DNA from: Nymphaea colorata
Lineage: Eukaryota > Streptophyta > Magnoliopsida > Nymphaeales > Nymphaeaceae
Direction of reading: 5' to 3'
Assembly (NCBI RefSeq): GCF_008831285.2
Contig: NC_045138.2
Location: forward strand, 17,207,934-17,271,933
DNA: 64,000 bases
The position numbers and the translations under genes are program-made. Positions 60,701 through 64,000 of this stretch are shown in pieces; the stretch's first letter is position 1, and each line of letters begins with the position of its first letter. Below the pieces are notes generated by a model. That model had not been told where the DNA came from. It was given only the letters and a program-made list of their open reading frames with translations, and did not search any database.

Positions 60701-63700
60701 TGGCTGTAACCAGACTTGATCACCAGCGAAGCAACGCATATCAACTGCAAAAATTTTACGGTAGAGGATACGTATCCAGTAAGGACCCCTCAGCACAACA
60801 GCTACATCTGTAGGCAACAGTGAGCTAGGAACTATTCCAGGTCCACCTCTTCCAGCAGCAGAGAGCATGGCAGTGTTATGAGGACCATGGCTGCCAGTGG
60901 ATCCCATTGTAGATGTGCCTCCAACAGGATTCGCAGCTGCAGAACCTTGTGGCTGGTTCACATTTGAAGACAAACCTCCTGGAAGTAATCCTTGAGATGA
61001 TAAAATAGCGTTTTGTCTAGGGACTGTAGGCATGCTAACTGTTGTGGCGTGGACTGCAGGAGAACCAGGACCAACCATACGTGCAGGTCGTATTGCACCA
61101 GCAAGAGCAAGCAAAGGCCCAGCAGTGAGGCGAATACAGTCTAAAAGAGAAGATACCTCACCTCCATTGATGAAATCCTCTAAGAACTTCAAGGAAATAA
61201 AAAATTCTAATTAAATTAAGAACTAAAATATCAGAAAATCAAAAGATTCTGATACTCAAAACAAAAACAAAAAGGATTCTGAGTAAGAAGAATGTTCAGG
61301 TTCCAACCAGATTATAATTACAACAACAGCACAAGCAACTGCTTCAACCAGAAAAAGTTTCAACATTCACTAGGAAGACAGTGAGAACCTAAAGTTAACT
61401 GCTAACTGCAAAACTGCTACAAGATAGGAAAATACTATGGAAACAGAATGTAAAAACATTTTCCTTATTAGTTTTCAACCAGCAATTGACACGTCTCAGT
61501 TTCACCTCACTAGTTGCGTCATTGCCCCAAGCGCAAAGATTCCTTATTAACCCTCATCAGAAGAAAAAAAAATTGTAGCATCTTGGAAATATTACAATTC
61601 CACAAACTGAACTTCACAAAAGATCAAGAACATAATCAATTGTACTAAATATTTTCAACAAGGTAGGAAAAGGAAAATGGAATCTATCTGCAAGAAAATT
61701 TTCCAAGTCATCAAACTTCAAAGTCCGTCCTTTGAACCATGTAAAACCTACATAATTAGTCGATGGAGCTGCTTAACGACTCAATGAAGGGGTACACTGC
61801 CAATTTAGACTGGCAAGCATATTGAACCCAAACCTGAGCATCAATATGAGAGTAGCAAGGCTAAAAACACCTTGTGACAGTAACACACTGATACCTATTG
61901 GATGATACAAAGAACTTGTGAGAACAAACAAATGAAGACCCTAGAGCTGCAAGTAGCAATTGAGAGCCTAGATGAAAAGGCATATATAAATACGTCATCC
62001 AGGATAGAGTAACAACATGAATCAAGGAGCCAATAAGAACCAACTGGGAACCCTTTCACATCTACATGCCTTTCATCAACTTCAATTTCTTTATTAGCTA
62101 TAATTAAGCTGGAAACAAGGGTGTGTATTCATGCGTATGATGGGACCAACGTTTGCAAATTGATACCAACACGAGCAGCAGAAGTAACTAACATAAAGAT
62201 CAAAAAGACATTTATGCCCACTTTGAGAGCTAACCTTGCTATGAGGCCACAGCTGGTCAGGCGAAACATGCATAGTACATCCCTTTTTACCTGTTTCCCA
62301 TTCAACAACAAAACGTACCACTATTCCAGGCATTGAACCAAAGTAACTAAACCACAGACTCATTAGACCAACAGCTTCAATCCTAAAGGACTTCTTCAAT
62401 TGATCAGATACTTTATCAGCAACATCAACTGTGCCCTTTCCCGCAGTCTGTCCTTTATCCTCAGAACCTCCATGAGCATCATCTGGCTTCTCCTCTATTC
62501 TTACACCTAGTACTTTCCGCATGCCAAGTGCAAATAAGCGTGCATTAGAAAGCCGTTTTAAATCCTCCACCAGTTTTTGAATACTTGATTCCTCAACAAC
62601 CTTGTAACAGAGCACCACACCTTCTGAATCATAACGAATATGAGAATCTATATCAGATGCATTTGCAATTCGAACTCCAGATCCCCATGGAGTACTAGTA
62701 TTTCCTTTCTGAAGCTCCCACAGGTCCCTGAAATGCTCGTCACTAACTTTAACATCCCAGCACATGGTTCCAGGCCTACCAAGACGCAAGCATATACGCT
62801 GCCATGAATTATCACCAGATAGTGGCAACCGGAACCATAAGTTACAGGATGGGTTCCTCAGCCCAACTTCCTCTACATAAGAGATGTCAAGAGCATCCAT
62901 CTGGCTAGTAAGTCTGGCATGCTTAATACTGAGAGAACAGTGACGCACAACATGGAGGAGGACCGCAAAATATACACTAGAAGGTGCATGCCCATGATTT
63001 GCTTTGGCTAACAAATTCCCATAAGAGCAAGACTCTGATTTAGATGACAACAAAAAAGAACAAGTATCTGGTGAAGCAGCATGAAGTGAGCTGACGGACT
63101 CGGATATCTTCAGTCTTTTGTGTGGTCCAGATAGAGTTGTCAAGTCATGTAATGAAGGAATGCTGGTTAATATTGCTGAAATAGAACGCTTTCGAAGATT
63201 TTTCTCATTTCTTGTGGTTGCATCAGAAGTGGGGCTATGAGGTGTTCCAGATTCTGGTGTCTGACCTGCAGAAGGAGAATCAAAAGAGAGAGAGATAATA
63301 ATAAGATAATGGGAAGGCAATACGGAAGCAGCACATACACAACAAGTTGGATCTTACATGTGGGAGATGCCATTCTTGAGCTGGATCCAGAACTTCTCAT
63401 AGGAGAACCAACTGAACTAGTGGGAACTGAACTTCTCGGCCCGCTGGATTTTGCAGTCACAGTGGAACCTCGGGATGTTGCTCGAGCAGAAGGTACCAAA
63501 TGACTGGCCCTACCTCCAGAAACCAAAGCATTTAGCTCCTTTGGGATTTCATTAAGTCCTTTTAATGGATCTTCATCCATTGCAGAGTAGAGACTAGCAT
63601 CAACAGCATGGGTTGGTGATCTAAATGATAAAGAATCTATATCAGATTTTGGCAGTGATGGTTTTGGAACAGGTGGGCTTCTTACAGGGCCAGTTGAAGA

Positions 63701-64000
63701 AAAAGAATTTATTGCAGAACCATGAAGCATGTTCTTCATACTGTTTGGAGCATAGGAAGCATTACTCATTGGCAGGACCCCCGCAGAAAATTTGGAAAAA
63801 TTAGCTTGTGGAACCTGTACGCCTCCATCAGACTTTGAGGAGGTTAACCCTACTTTCATTCCTTGGTAGGTAAATTGACTTGAACAAAGAGGAGAACTAG
63901 ATGGTGTAGTCACGGATGAGATTTGACTCTTATTCGGTAAAGAAAGAGGTAATGATGCACCTTTTTCAATTTCAAACACCTCATCAACAACGGATGCAAA
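57782..64000 (-). CDS. MED14: MED14 (STRUWWELPETER/SWP) Mediator subunit, C-terminal 1,199 residues, partial
   Basis: MED14 is the scaffold subunit linking head, middle and tail of the Mediator complex of RNA polymerase II; in Arabidopsis it is SWP, needed for normal cell number and for several stress responses. Visible exons in transcript order are 63358-64000 (continues off the window), 62235-63265, 60069-61186 and 57782-58589. They join in phase through GT-AG introns to a TGA at 57782-57784. Recognisable plant MED14 blocks are KRSISAILTSIPSLHDLTTL, then LWPHSK spliced to FLEDFINGGEVSSLLDCIRL, LTAGPLLALAGAIRPAR, and ALRFFVG spliced to GYVFAVSVHRMQLLLQVL. A Ser/Pro-rich low-complexity segment lies near the start of the visible part, and a short poly-Gln run is encoded near 58500. 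Arabidopsis MED14 has about 1,700 residues, so roughly the first 500 lie beyond base 64000. Confidence 0.94.

Noticed and set aside
1-64000. CRISPR arrays, bacterial operons or phage genes
   Set aside because: There are no regularly spaced repeats with unique spacers, and all genes are of plant nuclear type with introns.

Overview
This is nuclear DNA of a flowering plant. The genes are split by canonical GT-AG introns, some of them 1 to 2.5 kb long. The proteins belong to plant-specific families: a PLS-DYW pentatricopeptide protein, a plant-type MRS2 transporter, a GAUT glycosyltransferase, an OSB protein with a PDF motif, a plastid HISN2 and a plant MED14. Intergenic DNA is AT-rich and full of small transposon remnants. 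The species cannot be told from the sequence alone.

Layout. At 1-111 lies what may be the last exon of a gene that starts outside the window. From 112 to about 8.6 kb there is no convincing gene, but there is a 436-bp TRIM retrotransposon and two CTCGAG-rich MITE-like elements. An 11-exon MRS2-7/8/9-type magnesium transporter runs on the minus strand (9108-17243), and a long inverted repeat (arms 17454-18176 and 20105-21006) begins in its promoter. From 21 to 29 kb there is no gene but there is a nested TIR element and a hAT-type MITE with target-site duplication. A nine-exon GAUT5/6-like galacturonosyltransferase (29664-35544, plus) carries a solo LTR and a small DNA element in its largest intron. 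A graveyard from 38 to 43 kb holds broken, partial copies of the surrounding genes: HISN2 exon 2, the GAUT last exon and the OSB first intron. An intronless PPR-DYW gene (43828-46011, minus) follows, then HISN2 (47362-50040, plus), OSB (53086-55527, plus) and the C-terminal 1,199 codons of MED14 (57782-64000, minus, 5' part outside).

The genes are not an operon and do unrelated jobs: Mg2+ transport, pectin or cell-wall synthesis, organellar RNA editing, histidine biosynthesis, organellar DNA binding and transcription by RNA polymerase II. What links them is local duplication. Stretches flanking the PPR gene also occur just downstream of OSB, but there the 2.9 kb containing the PPR gene is missing. 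Part of OSB intron 1 lies on the other side of the PPR gene, joined to an inverted piece. The 38-57 kb interval has therefore gone through several rounds of local duplication, inversion, deletion and insertion. This is the main unusual feature of the window. No wholly new gene system was found.
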